58,931 bases of DNA from Flavobacteriales bacterium. Lineage in GTDB: Bacteria; Bacteroidota; Bacteroidia; Flavobacteriales; UA16. Under the pieces are notes generated by a model. That model saw only the letters and a program-made list of their open reading frames with translations, made no database searches and was not told the DNA's origin. The position numbers and the translations under genes are program-made. Of this stretch, positions 10,591 to 19,314 are shown in pieces (positions within the stretch are counted from its first letter, which is position 1; the number at the start of each line of letters is the position of its first letter). The stretch covers positions 1-58,931 of the forward strand of contig JAOIQU010000005.1 of the NCBI GenBank assembly GCA_028141885.1, in the 5' to 3' direction.

Positions 10591-11354
10591 ATCGGATTGC
10601 TGCGAAGGTCGCCGTGATCATCCCGGTTTGGAACGACGCAGAGGCGTTGAACTGCACCCTGTCCCAATTCCAAGCGCTTGACAGTACTGTCTTGGCTCAA
10701 CTTGAAGTGATCGTCGCCGACGGGGCATCTCAAGACGAGACGCTCGCGGTGCTCGGTTCGTTTGCCGGGATTGTCTCCCACGTGGACTCGCAACAAGATG
10801 ATGGGGTCTACGACGCCATGAACCGCGGCGTGAGCAACGTGTCCGCCCCATGGATTTGGGTGATGGGAGCTGGAGACATTCCGACGGAAGAAGGCTTGAA
10901 ACGCGCTTTGGACATCCTCACGTACGCCGAAAGCGACGCGGCGCATGCCTTCGCCGTGGGCTCAGATGGAGAACCCGAGCCCGGTGTCCCCCACACATGG
11001 ATTCCGGACTGGGGCAACGGCATGCATTGGCGGAACACCATGCATCACCAAGGCCTCATCGTTCCAAGTTCATGGTTGAAGTCACATCCCTTTTCCCCCT
11101 CTTACCGCGTGCTTGGCGATTACGCTTGGTGCCTCGACCGATTGAAGTCAGGCCAAACCGTCCATTGCCACTCCGAGTTGATGGTCGCCAAGGTGTCCAG
11201 CGGAGGGCTCTCCCGGACATTCACACCGGCGTTGTACCTAGAAGAGTGGCGCGTCAAAATGGGGCGTATCCCCCTGCCCACCTTGTTGGCTCACTTGGTC
11301 TGGTTGCCCGCCAAATGGGCCTTCAAGCTTTGTTCGAGGACCCTCTCGATGTGA
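10587..11354 (+). CDS. Glycosyltransferase family 2 (WcaE-like)
   Basis: 255 residues from the ATG overlapping the ftsE stop (ATGA). The N-terminus VAVIIPVWND and the nucleotide-sugar region VIVADGASQDET are typical GT2 (GT-A fold) motifs, followed by DDGVYDAMNRGV and the WVMGAGDIP segment. The last 20 residues are hydrophobic and basic, suggesting peripheral membrane attachment. The overall pattern resembles colanic-acid-type transferase WcaE and other exopolysaccharide GT2 enzymes. Donor and acceptor are unknown. The 3' end overlaps the convergent GT4 gene by 64 bases, so both C-termini are encoded on opposite strands of the same DNA. Confidence 0.85.
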   Translation: MNRIAAKVAVIIPVWNDAEALNCTLSQFQALDSTVLAQLEVIVADGASQDETLAVLGSFAGIVSHVDSQQDDGVYDAMNRGVSNVSAPWIWVMGAGDIPTEEGLKRALDILTYAESDAAHAFAVGSDGEPEPGVPHTWIPDWGNGMHWRNTMHHQGLIVPSSWLKSHPFSPSYRVLGDYAWCLDRLKSGQTVHCHSELMVAKVSSGGLSRTFTPALYLEEWRVKMGRIPLPTLLAHLVWLPAKWAFKLCSRTLSM

Positions 11355-12442
11355 GGCTCGTCAACCCCCCAATGAAATTGTTCACTCGCGGCGTTCAATG
11401 AGGCCTGCCAATCGGATTTGGGCATGGACAGCACCTTCATCACCGCGTTCCTGACGGCAACAGGAGAAGCTTCTTCGATGACCTCTCCCAATTCGTGCTC
11501 CCGTACGATGGCCGCCACCTCCTTTCGTGCGGTGACCACCATGGGAAGGCCTGCATGCATGAAGTCAAACAACTTGTTGGGCAAGCTCATTTCATAGTTG
11601 CCATGGCCTGCTTGATCCAAGCTGAGACCCACATCGGCCGACGCCGTGAGGCGTCGCAACTGATCAAACGGCAGCTTAGAAATGCAATGCAAGCGCCCTT
11701 CCATTTCCAGGTCATCCACCCTTGCACTGGCTTCGTCCCATTCGACACCTGCGCCGACAAGCACCAACCTCACCCCCTTCATCTCGGGCAACGCAGCGAC
11801 AGCTTGAGCCGCACCGCGGTCCCGGTCCATGTAGGCCCCTTGCATCAAGGCAATGGGCAAATCTGTAGGCACCCCGTGGTCCAGAAAAGCTTCTCGACCT
11901 TCAACGCAGACTCGAGGTTGTCTGCGTGGCATGTTCCGCACCACGGCCACGTCAAGACCGTATTTGTTGCGATACGCCGCAGCGATGCTCTCGTTGACCG
12001 TGATCATGCAAGACAACCGACGCATGGCCCAGCGCTCAAGGGTCAACCACACAGCGCGGCGAAGTGGGCGTCCCGTCAATCCAGCAGCCTCGGTAAAATA
12101 CTCATGGCTGTCGTACACCACAGGCAACTTCCCATGCCACACGGCCGGAGCCAACGTGTCAAGGTCATTGCACCAAATGGCATCAATCTCGCCTTCGTGC
12201 CTCCTCAACCATGCGAGGAGTTCCCATTGCAACGATGCATAGAACAAGGGCCCACGATGGGTCTTGAGTCGCAATCTGTGAGCCTTCCATGGACCTTGCC
12301 ATGGTTTGGAATCAGGCATCTCGCGTCCGACGAGCACAGGTGCCCACCCCAACGACTCCAGCGTCTCACACGTCTTTTTGACGCGCTGATCGAACGTCAG
12401 GTCATTCGAAACCCAAACCGCGATGCTCCTGCGTGGCTTCAA
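11291..12442 (-). CDS. Glycosyltransferase family 4 (GT-B fold)
   Basis: 383 residues if translation starts at the TTG at 12442. That codon overlaps the exonuclease stop (TTGA), is preceded by a GGAG-like purine run, and stands just before the conserved strand SIAVWVSNDLTFDQRV. An ATG 69 bases further upstream lies inside the exonuclease gene and would add a non-conserved Arg-rich extension. Typical GT4 features are the VVYDSHEYFTE region, two Rossmann-like halves, and the donor-binding motif EMSLPNKLFDFMHAGLPMV near residue 300. It probably adds a sugar during surface-glycan assembly. The 3' end overlaps the GT2 gene on the other strand. Confidence 0.82.
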   Translation of the reverse strand: MKPRRSIAVWVSNDLTFDQRVKKTCETLESLGWAPVLVGREMPDSKPWQGPWKAHRLRLKTHRGPLFYASLQWELLAWLRRHEGEIDAIWCNDLDTLAPAVWHGKLPVVYDSHEYFTEAAGLTGRPLRRAVWLTLERWAMRRLSCMITVNESIAAAYRNKYGLDVAVVRNMPRRQPRVCVEGREAFLDHGVPTDLPIALMQGAYMDRDRGAAQAVAALPEMKGVRLVLVGAGVEWDEASARVDDLEMEGRLHCISKLPFDQLRRLTASADVGLSLDQAGHGNYEMSLPNKLFDFMHAGLPMVVTARKEVAAIVREHELGEVIEEASPVAVRNAVMKVLSMPKSDWQASLNAASEQFHWGVDEPHIERVLEQSLKAHLAGNQTK

Positions 12443-13284
12443 ATTTCTCCGTCTTTCACTTTTTGCAGGATGCGCTTGGTGTATCGGGGGAAATCTCCTT
12501 GCATCATCCACCCGAAATATCCCGGGTCCTTCTGCAACACCTCTCGAACCCTTTTGCCAGTGTGCTTGCCAAATTGAAACACCACCTCACCCTCGTCGTC
12601 GTACACCAACCGTCCCATCAAATCTGCGTTGTTTCGCATCCGACAGAACGCGGCCAGCTCCTCCATGTCGGAAGGAACAGGACCCACCGTCTCCCCTCGG
12701 CTGTCGAGTACCGTTTTGTCCTTGTACCTCTCAAGTTGCGCCAAAAAGACATCCACAGTCGCGAGCGTGTCTGGCAATGCCTCATGGGCGCCTTCCAAGT
12801 CCTTATCACAGTAAAACTTGTACGCAGCGCGAAGGGTGCGTTGTTCCATGCGATGAAACACGTTTTGAACGTCAATCAAGTGACGCCCCTCCAGCCCAAA
12901 GTCTATGCCCACACGAAGGAATTCCTCTGCAAGCATGGGCACATCAAACCGGTTGCTGTTGAACCCTCCCAAATCACAACCATGCAGCCATTTCAGAAGG
13001 CCTGGCGCGATTCGTCCAAATGTGGGGGCGTCTTTGACATCTTCATCGTACACCCCGTGAACCAAGCTTGACTCCAAGGGGATGGGCATCTCCGGATTCA
13101 CCAAGATGCGATGCTCACGTCCGAGAGCCTCAGGCTTTTTGATGACCGTTCCATCAGGCATCAACTTCACCATGGCCATTTCGACAATGCGGTCGACCCC
13201 CACTTTGGTGCCAGTGGTTTCCAAATCAAAAAACACCAATGGCCGCTTCAGGTGCAGCCCAGCCACTTGTTCCGTCATGTTCAT
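12439..13284 (-). CDS. DnaQ-family (DEDDh) 3'-5' exonuclease
   Basis: 281 residues from the ATG at 13284, eight bases after the preceding stop; a second ATG six bases on (MTEQ) is equally possible. Exonuclease motifs: ExoI FFDLETTG, ExoII LGGFNSNRFDVPML, and ExoIII HEALPDTLATVDV with the His-x4-Asp spacing of the DEDDh class. The C-terminal 80 residues (a VVFQFGKHTGKRV...YFGWMM segment) form the extra domain seen in Bacteroidota stand-alone exonucleases annotated as DNA polymerase III epsilon-like. A proofreading or general 3' trimming role is likely. The stop overlaps the probable TTG start of the GT4 gene. Confidence 0.87.
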   Translation of the reverse strand: MNMTEQVAGLHLKRPLVFFDLETTGTKVGVDRIVEMAMVKLMPDGTVIKKPEALGREHRILVNPEMPIPLESSLVHGVYDEDVKDAPTFGRIAPGLLKWLHGCDLGGFNSNRFDVPMLAEEFLRVGIDFGLEGRHLIDVQNVFHRMEQRTLRAAYKFYCDKDLEGAHEALPDTLATVDVFLAQLERYKDKTVLDSRGETVGPVPSDMEELAAFCRMRNNADLMGRLVYDDEGEVVFQFGKHTGKRVREVLQKDPGYFGWMMQGDFPRYTKRILQKVKDGEI

Positions 13285-13291
13285 TCGTTGT

Positions 13292-15955
13292 TCAGCGCAA
13301 TTCGACATCCACCCGCACGTACTGATGGCGCGCGGGGTTGGCATCTCCAGCATTCATTCCAAGACTTCCCCCGTCAGGCTGGACCCGCTTGACCATTTCC
13401 ACGTCGTAATCAACGCCTTCAGACAATCCCTCAAAGGCGAGTCGTTGAACCAGTCGGTAACGCACGTTTTCGGCGCGATCGGAGGCCAATCCCTCGTTTC
13501 CACGGCTCCTCGATGTCGATAACGCAGACGCGCTGCCTTCGATCCGCAATTGAGGCCTGCCATCTTTGGCCAACTCCAGCACCCTTGAAACCACAGGCTC
13601 AATGCTCATTCGGCCTGTGTGGACTTGGTTGCTGTAGAATTGGATGGCCAACACCAATTCACCCGCCACGTTGTCGTCCAACGAAAGAGGACAAATGGGC
13701 GAAGACATGTTGGTGCCGAGCGTTGGTGAGAATTCAAGCACAGCAACACCGTCCAATCCTTCACCTTCCGCAATGACCAAGGACGGTCCTTCCAAATTGC
13801 CGCTGCCGTCTTGCAAAACACGGCGTCCGTTTTCTAAACGAACCAGCATCGCGTTGGAGAACTCGCCTTTCGCCATCAACTCGCCGTGTGCGGCCAACGT
13901 TTCTGACGCATCTTGACTTACGCCAGCATACCAACGGGTCATGCCGTTGCCAAGACGTTCCACCACAAATCGGTTGCCTGCATTCAGCAGCCACGAGTCA
14001 CTCGGTTGATTTTTGAACGTGCCGATTTGAATCGCTGACCAAGACCCCGTCATCTCAGACAATTCCATGACGTTGGAGGTCCATGTCGTGGTTTCTGGAC
14101 GGGACTCCTCTTCAGGCATCTCTCCCAGGTCCGCCTCGATTTCGTCCGAAGCATTGGGGTCTTCCACACTCAAGTCTTCCGTGGTGTCCAATTCGACTTC
14201 GTCTTCGACCGCCAACACCATACCTGTGAATGGAGGCAAGTCCACGCCTGCAACCCCTTCAGTGTCCATCCCTTCCACCTCAGGTGCAAACAAATCGGCA
14301 AATGCCACGTCCACAATCTCAGGCTCGGCATCTGCAGGAATGCTGATGCGACGTTGAAGGGCTGGCAGCACCTCCGTGCCGTTTGTCCCTTCGGCCATCG
14401 CAGCCCGTTCCAACACGTAGTCGCCTCCAGCAGGCACAATGAACTTGTACAAGTTGGATTGTGCGCATTTGTCGATGACTTGTACGATCTCCCCGGAATT
14501 GACATCCCTCAGAATCAGGGCACCGGCAACCACATCCTCTTCTGACGCATCCACGCTCATGACCAGCACATTGTCCTCAATGGGAGAAGATTGATTCATG
14601 CGTGCCGCGTACAGATTCAATTCCCGGCTGTCCGTACCACGACGGCTTGAGAAGTACCCGACTTCACCTTTGGCCCCCATCACAAAACTCATTTCATCTT
14701 CGACGCTGTTCACCGGCACACCCATGGGCGTCGGGGCACCCCACGAACCATCTTCATTGCGCACTGCTCGATGGATGTCGTAACCACCTACAGAAGGCAA
14801 GCCATTCGATGCGAAAAACAACGTTCTTCCATCTGCCGCCACATAGGGACTGACTTCATGCCCCAAGGTGTTGATCTCCTCCCCGAGGGAAACCGGCTTG
14901 CCCCAACGGCCGCGATCGTCAAGTTCGCACTCGTACAAGTCAAATCCCCCTTCGCCACGGCGAGACTTGAGGGAAACGATGATTCGGTCTTGGCTGGGGA
15001 AAAACGCCACTTCACCTTGTGTGGGCTGGTTCTTTCCCAAGATGAAGGGAACGGAAGCCGTCCAACCTCGTTCCCACTGAGATGAAACCTTCAACTCGTA
15101 CGTCCATCCGTCATGGTCTTGGATGATGACGCTCTCTCCAAACGCATCTGTACCCACAACCACGGCATGGTAACTCGCGCCCAAGTTGAGGAGCTCCGGT
15201 TCACTCCATGTGCTGTCAGGCAGGAGCTTCGACCGGTACACATCGTCGTAATGCGCCAACGTGTTCGGATCTCGCCTTCCGTGATTGGAACCATTCGAAC
15301 GCGATCGATTCGACGAAAAGAACAAAGTCCTTCCATCCACCGTCAGCATCGGTCGAGACTCATCTGAAGTAGCGTTTACGTTCAGCGCTTCGATCTCTGT
15401 GCTGGTGGGATTGGCAAGCTGGGCTTCGGCAAAGTCCAGGTCGGCAAGCATGCGTTCAGCAAGCTCCGAATAATTGTGCTTGCGACCTGCCTTTCGATTG
15501 AATTCGGAAATGTGCTCTCGGGCCTGGCTGAATTCCCCGAGGCGGCGTTTGGCTTCCGCCAAATGAAGTAAGGCCTCCAGTGGAGGCAAACTCTGACGCT
15601 GGTTGAAAGGATCGTACTTCGTCGTAAGAGGCCCAGCAACAGCTTCACCCAAAGCTTCGGAAGCTGCTTTCCAGTCCTCAGCGATTTCAAGGTGACACAT
15701 GCCATACTTGTACTTGTAGACCCTGTTCCTCGGACTGCGCTCCGTGGCCACGGCCCAAACGCGTTCGGCCTCATGCCAAAACCTCTCTTCCATCAAGATG
15801 CTTCCCTCGACAAACAACTCCGAGTTGCTCATGCGAGTCATGGTTGAATCGGAAGTCAACACAGGGGCCGATGCGAAGGAAACGTAAACGACAAGAAACG
15901 ACCCGAAAAAGGTCAGAAGACAGATCGAAGGAAAGCGCATCACGTTGTCAAGCAT
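13292..15955 (-). CDS. PorE-like envelope protein: TPR, PD40 beta-propeller, CRD, SPOR-like and OmpA-like domains
   Basis: 887 residues from the ATG at 15955, which lies 17 bases after a TACCTTCA promoter box; the ATG at 15940 is an alternative. A signal peptide (LLTFFGSFLVVYVSFASA) follows, with no lipobox cysteine. Domains in order: TPR-like helices (about 30-150); PD40 propeller blades with repeated DGRTLFF.SNR motifs (195-450); a carboxypeptidase-regulatory-like beta domain (458-530); an acidic linker; a SPOR-like domain starting IQIGTFKN (638-710); an OmpA-C-like domain (766-887). T9SS PorE of Porphyromonas has TPR, WD40, CRD and OmpA in this order, so a peptidoglycan-anchored, T9SS-associated role is plausible. 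The added SPOR-like part and missing lipobox differ. Confidence 0.75.
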   Translation of the reverse strand: MLDNVMRFPSICLLTFFGSFLVVYVSFASAPVLTSDSTMTRMSNSELFVEGSILMEERFWHEAERVWAVATERSPRNRVYKYKYGMCHLEIAEDWKAASEALGEAVAGPLTTKYDPFNQRQSLPPLEALLHLAEAKRRLGEFSQAREHISEFNRKAGRKHNYSELAERMLADLDFAEAQLANPTSTEIEALNVNATSDESRPMLTVDGRTLFFSSNRSRSNGSNHGRRDPNTLAHYDDVYRSKLLPDSTWSEPELLNLGASYHAVVVGTDAFGESVIIQDHDGWTYELKVSSQWERGWTASVPFILGKNQPTQGEVAFFPSQDRIIVSLKSRRGEGGFDLYECELDDRGRWGKPVSLGEEINTLGHEVSPYVAADGRTLFFASNGLPSVGGYDIHRAVRNEDGSWGAPTPMGVPVNSVEDEMSFVMGAKGEVGYFSSRRGTDSRELNLYAARMNQSSPIEDNVLVMSVDASEEDVVAGALILRDVNSGEIVQVIDKCAQSNLYKFIVPAGGDYVLERAAMAEGTNGTEVLPALQRRISIPADAEPEIVDVAFADLFAPEVEGMDTEGVAGVDLPPFTGMVLAVEDEVELDTTEDLSVEDPNASDEIEADLGEMPEEESRPETTTWTSNVMELSEMTGSWSAIQIGTFKNQPSDSWLLNAGNRFVVERLGNGMTRWYAGVSQDASETLAAHGELMAKGEFSNAMLVRLENGRRVLQDGSGNLEGPSLVIAEGEGLDGVAVLEFSPTLGTNMSSPICPLSLDDNVAGELVLAIQFYSNQVHTGRMSIEPVVSRVLELAKDGRPQLRIEGSASALSTSRSRGNEGLASDRAENVRYRLVQRLAFEGLSEGVDYDVEMVKRVQPDGGSLGMNAGDANPARHQYVRVDVELR

Positions 15956-15972
15956 GCATCGTTGGTAGGCCT

Positions 15973-15980
15973 TGAAGGTA
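15973..15980 (-). promoter_or_regulatory. Candidate -7 box for the PorE-like gene
   Basis: On the minus strand this reads TACCTTCA, identical to the candidate gyrB box, and lies 17 bases before the ATG at 15955. It suggests an internal promoter inside the recR-to-GT4 series of minus-strand genes. Confidence 0.35.
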
Positions 15981-16037
15981 CGAAATGGCGTGAAGCGCGT
16001 AACCTTTGGCTTCGCAAAGTTCAGACCTGCACACAAA

Positions 16038-17390
16038 TCAGCCTTCCACAGGACGGTTCAAATCGAATCCTTCAAGGTAGTCTGCCACCCTCCGAACGAA
16101 GCTGCCCCCAAGCATGCCGTCGACCACACGGTGATCGTAGCTGTGGCTCAAGAACATCATGTGGCGCACGGCGATGACGTCTCCGTGTTCGGTTTCGAGC
16201 ACGGCAGGCCGCTTCCGAATGGCACCTAGCGCCAGGATCCCCACTTGCGGCTGGTTGATGATGGGGGTCCCCATCACGTTGCCGAATGTGCCAACATTGC
16301 TCATGGTGTACGTTCCTCCGGTAATGTCATCTGGGGACAGTTTGCCGAGTCTTGCGCGGTTGGCGAGGTCGTTCACTTGACGGGCCAGACCCTGCAAATT
16401 GTATTGGTCGGCATGCTTGATTACGGGCACGATCAAGTTGCCAGAGGGCAACGCTGCGGCCATGCCCAAATGAATGGCTTTGTGAATGTGGATGTTGTCT
16501 CCCTCCACACTGGCATTCACACCAGGGAAGTCACGAATGGCTTTGACGATCGCTTCTGCGATAAGCGGGGTGAACGTCAATTTCTCGCCAAATTTCTCTT
16601 GGAAGGCACCCTTGTTGGCGTTGCGCCACATGACCAAATTGGTCACATCAGCCTCCACAAATGACGTCACGTGTGGGCTGGTTTGGACGCTTCGCACCAT
16701 GTGGTCCGCAATCATTTTGCGCATGCGATCCATCTCCACAATGTCATAAGCTCCATCCACACTCTTGGCCACAACGGGCGGAGCTTGCACAGGCTTGGGC
16801 GCTGGCGTCGGTGCGGGTGCCGGAGCCGAAGATGGCACGCTCACAGGAGCCGTCGCCGTTTCACCCCCTTGGGACCGGGCAGAGAGGTAAGCCAGGATGT
16901 CCTTTTTGGTCACACGTCCTTCAGAACCAGTGCCAGGCACTTGCTCCAATTCAGCCATGCCGATTCCCTCCTGCTGGGCAATGCTCCGAACCAGTGGCGA
17001 GTAGAAACGACCTGAAGGACCTTTCCTTGAAGGTGACGCATCAAGGGGCGCCATGGCGGCAGCCACGACCTCAGGTTCCGGGGCCTCTTCAACGGCCTTG
17101 GATTCAGTCGCTTCAGGGGTGGCGGCTGAAGCTGCCGCAGGGGCTTCTCCTCCCACGTCGTAGCGCGCAATGACCGCACCCACCTGAACGACGTCGCCTT
17201 CTGAGACGCACCACTCCACCAAGGTTCCGTCTTCAGGGGCCGGAACTTCCGAATCCACCTTGTCAGTGGCGATTTCCACGATGGGTTCGTCTGCTTCGAC
17301 GCTGCTTCCTGCGCCCACCACCATCTTGGTGATGGTCGCTTCGGCAACGCTTTCGCCCATCTTGGGCAGGAGGATGTCAATGATGGCCAT
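16038..17390 (-). CDS. Dihydrolipoyllysine acyltransferase (E2) of a 2-oxoacid dehydrogenase complex
   Basis: 450 residues. A lipoyl domain (residues 1-78) carries the lipoylated lysine in ATDKVDSE near residue 44. A peripheral-subunit-binding domain (YSPLVRSIAQQEG, about 130-165) and an Ala/Pro-rich linker follow. The catalytic CoA-acyltransferase domain (about 215-445) has active-site HRVVDG at His420. E2 forms the core of pyruvate, 2-oxoglutarate or branched-chain complexes. The single lipoyl domain and MGESVAEATITK start fit the branched-chain/2-oxoglutarate type rather than pyruvate E2. E1 and E3 genes are not in the window, so the complex cannot be fixed. The start lies 14 bases inside the preceding glycosyltransferase gene. 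Confidence 0.9.
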   Translation of the reverse strand: MAIIDILLPKMGESVAEATITKMVVGAGSSVEADEPIVEIATDKVDSEVPAPEDGTLVEWCVSEGDVVQVGAVIARYDVGGEAPAAASAATPEATESKAVEEAPEPEVVAAAMAPLDASPSRKGPSGRFYSPLVRSIAQQEGIGMAELEQVPGTGSEGRVTKKDILAYLSARSQGGETATAPVSVPSSAPAPAPTPAPKPVQAPPVVAKSVDGAYDIVEMDRMRKMIADHMVRSVQTSPHVTSFVEADVTNLVMWRNANKGAFQEKFGEKLTFTPLIAEAIVKAIRDFPGVNASVEGDNIHIHKAIHLGMAAALPSGNLIVPVIKHADQYNLQGLARQVNDLANRARLGKLSPDDITGGTYTMSNVGTFGNVMGTPIINQPQVGILALGAIRKRPAVLETEHGDVIAVRHMMFLSHSYDHRVVDGMLGGSFVRRVADYLEGFDLNRPVEG

Positions 17391-19314
17391 GGGAGATGAT
17401 TGCTCGACGCGAAATTAAGGCATCTGCCACCACCGCAGCGTCTTTTCTCCAATGGTAATCCTGAGCATGTGTGAAGGCTTTTCGCTCGGCGGACCTTCCT
17501 TCCAAGCCACTTGTCAAAGACCAAACGCAAGGCCGTGTGGACTGAAGGTTTCCGGGGCTCACCCATGTTCTTTGGGCCAGGAGCACCTGCCAGGCAGCAC
17601 GGGGCCAGCCACGGTGTCGCGACACCCAAAACAGAGGCGACGCCAACAACACAAAAGCGGCGACAACCACATCAAACACGCGTTTGCTTCTTGCCACTTC
17701 CGGACGGTGCAACCCCTGCTGGAACGCCACAAACGACGCTCGTGAGGCACCACCACTCGACATCACATCTCCAACATCCGTCCACGCAATTCGGCACGTC
17801 ACCCGCTTCTTTCCCAACATGGGCAATGCCTCCACAATGACATCGGTTCGAACATCTCGGCCGCTGAACACCACCTCTTCGACGTTGTGAATCTGCACCG
17901 CTTCTTGCAAATCCCGAATCGACCCAATCCAGGACAACCCTTGGACGCTGGGCAACGTGGATGGCCTCTCAGCTGAAGGCCAAAGCGCAAACACGTTGAA
18001 TCGCGTGCGTTCCCCTTCGTTTCGTCGCAGCAAATCAATCAATCGTTCGGTGTCCTCGTCGCTGACCAACAACCTTCTCATGTGATGGGCATGGCCACTT
18101 CGTTTCATGGCGCGCCACGTGACCCAACCGTGAATTACGGCATGGCCCACGACCATGGACAAAACGGCCGCCCGACTGAACCGCCACGCTTCTGGCCACA
18201 GCGCATACACGACCAGGGTCAACATGGAGGCCATCAGCCACGTCAACACATGTCCGGAAAAGGACAACGATGCGCGGATGTCGCGGTAGCCACCAAGGGC
18301 CAGCGTGGCCGCGATTTGGACCAGCACCAACCCCAATCCTTGGAAGGCCGCCTCAGGCCAGATGAACGACTTGCCTCCCCATGCCTGCATGCCCAACATG
18401 GTGACCAGCAGCCACGTGAGCGTTCCTGCAGTCACCACGGCGAGGTTGCCCCAGCGGGTGAAGGCGCGTCGGAGGATGGCGAGTGCTGCCCTGAAATAAA
18501 TGGCCGAGCGGATCATCCAAGAAAACGCCCTGGCTTGACGTCCCTCAAAATGTTTGGCCGCAAACAAGAGCATGGCGCGGTAAAACACCATGACGTAGTT
18601 CAGGCTCCCCTTCTTGGTGGATTCGCCTTTGTAATGAATGATGCTGGTCTCCGCACAGTAGTGGTTTTCCCACCCCCCTTCGACCAAACGCCAGCTCAAA
18701 TCGATGTCCTCTCCATACATGAAAAATTGCTCGTCGAGCAGCCCCACCTCATCCAGCGCCTCGCGGCGCATCCACATGTACGCGCCAGACAAAATGTCGA
18801 CTGGGGCCGATTCGTGCTCCTGGACGTGACCCGCGTAATACGCGTTCAGCGCCTCGGATCGAGGCGCCAACTTGTGGAGGCCTGTCATTCGACAAAGGGC
18901 CGCCCAAGGTGTTGGCAACCCACGCTTGGATTCAGGGAGGTACTTTCCGGTTCCATCGTACATGGGCACGCCCATGCCACCGAGTTGAGGGTGCGCCTCG
19001 GCATGCGCCAAGCACTTTCGGAAGGTGTCCTCCCGAACCACCGTGTCGGGATTGAGCAGGAGAACATGACGCCCTTGAGACTCACGGATGGCCTGGTTGT
19101 TAGCCTTGGAAAACCCGACATTCTCTTCGTTGGCAATGAGGTGAACCTCAGGGAATCGAGATTGGACCATTTCCACAGAGCCGTCCACGCTGTGGTTGTC
19201 CACCACCCACACGTCCAAGGCAAGGCCTTCACTCGCCCGCTGAACGGACACCAAACATTGCTCGAGAAATGCCCGAACATTGTAGCTGACAATGATGACA
19301 CTGAGGTCCGTCAC
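17377..19314 (-). CDS. GT2 glycosyltransferase fused to a membrane and nucleotide-sugar-phosphotransferase-like region
   Basis: 645 residues. Residues 1-250 are a complete GT2 domain of the rhamnosyltransferase type (LSVIIVSYNV, VVDNHSVDGS, LLLNPDTVV, FFMYGEDIDLSWR). About four transmembrane helices follow (about 290-400), then a soluble Rossmann-like part (about 415-530) like the N-terminal region of polyprenyl glycosylphosphotransferases. A last hydrophobic segment starts SKRVFDVVVAAF and leads to an 80-residue tail. The tail lacks the usual PGT catalytic Asp-Glu region. I recall similar fusions in other Bacteroidota. A role in O-antigen or exopolysaccharide assembly is likely. The start overlaps the recR stop (ATGA) and the end overlaps the E2 start by 14 bases. 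Confidence 0.8.
   Translation of the reverse strand: MTDLSVIIVSYNVRAFLEQCLVSVQRASEGLALDVWVVDNHSVDGSVEMVQSRFPEVHLIANEENVGFSKANNQAIRESQGRHVLLLNPDTVVREDTFRKCLAHAEAHPQLGGMGVPMYDGTGKYLPESKRGLPTPWAALCRMTGLHKLAPRSEALNAYYAGHVQEHESAPVDILSGAYMWMRREALDEVGLLDEQFFMYGEDIDLSWRLVEGGWENHYCAETSIIHYKGESTKKGSLNYVMVFYRAMLLFAAKHFEGRQARAFSWMIRSAIYFRAALAILRRAFTRWGNLAVVTAGTLTWLLVTMLGMQAWGGKSFIWPEAAFQGLGLVLVQIAATLALGGYRDIRASLSFSGHVLTWLMASMLTLVVYALWPEAWRFSRAAVLSMVVGHAVIHGWVTWRAMKRSGHAHHMRRLLVSDEDTERLIDLLRRNEGERTRFNVFALWPSAERPSTLPSVQGLSWIGSIRDLQEAVQIHNVEEVVFSGRDVRTDVIVEALPMLGKKRVTCRIAWTDVGDVMSSGGASRASFVAFQQGLHRPEVARSKRVFDVVVAAFVLLASPLFWVSRHRGWPRAAWQVLLAQRTWVSPGNLQSTRPCVWSLTSGLEGRSAERKAFTHAQDYHWRKDAAVVADALISRRAIISHGHH

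Noticed and set aside
11495..12577. 360-codon plus-strand frame opposite the GT4 gene
   Set aside because: It has no domain and conflicts with the GT4 motifs on the minus strand.
16780..16860. Repeat-like GC-rich tract
   Set aside because: It encodes the Ala/Pro linker of the E2 acyltransferase, a normal flexible hinge rather than a DNA repeat element.
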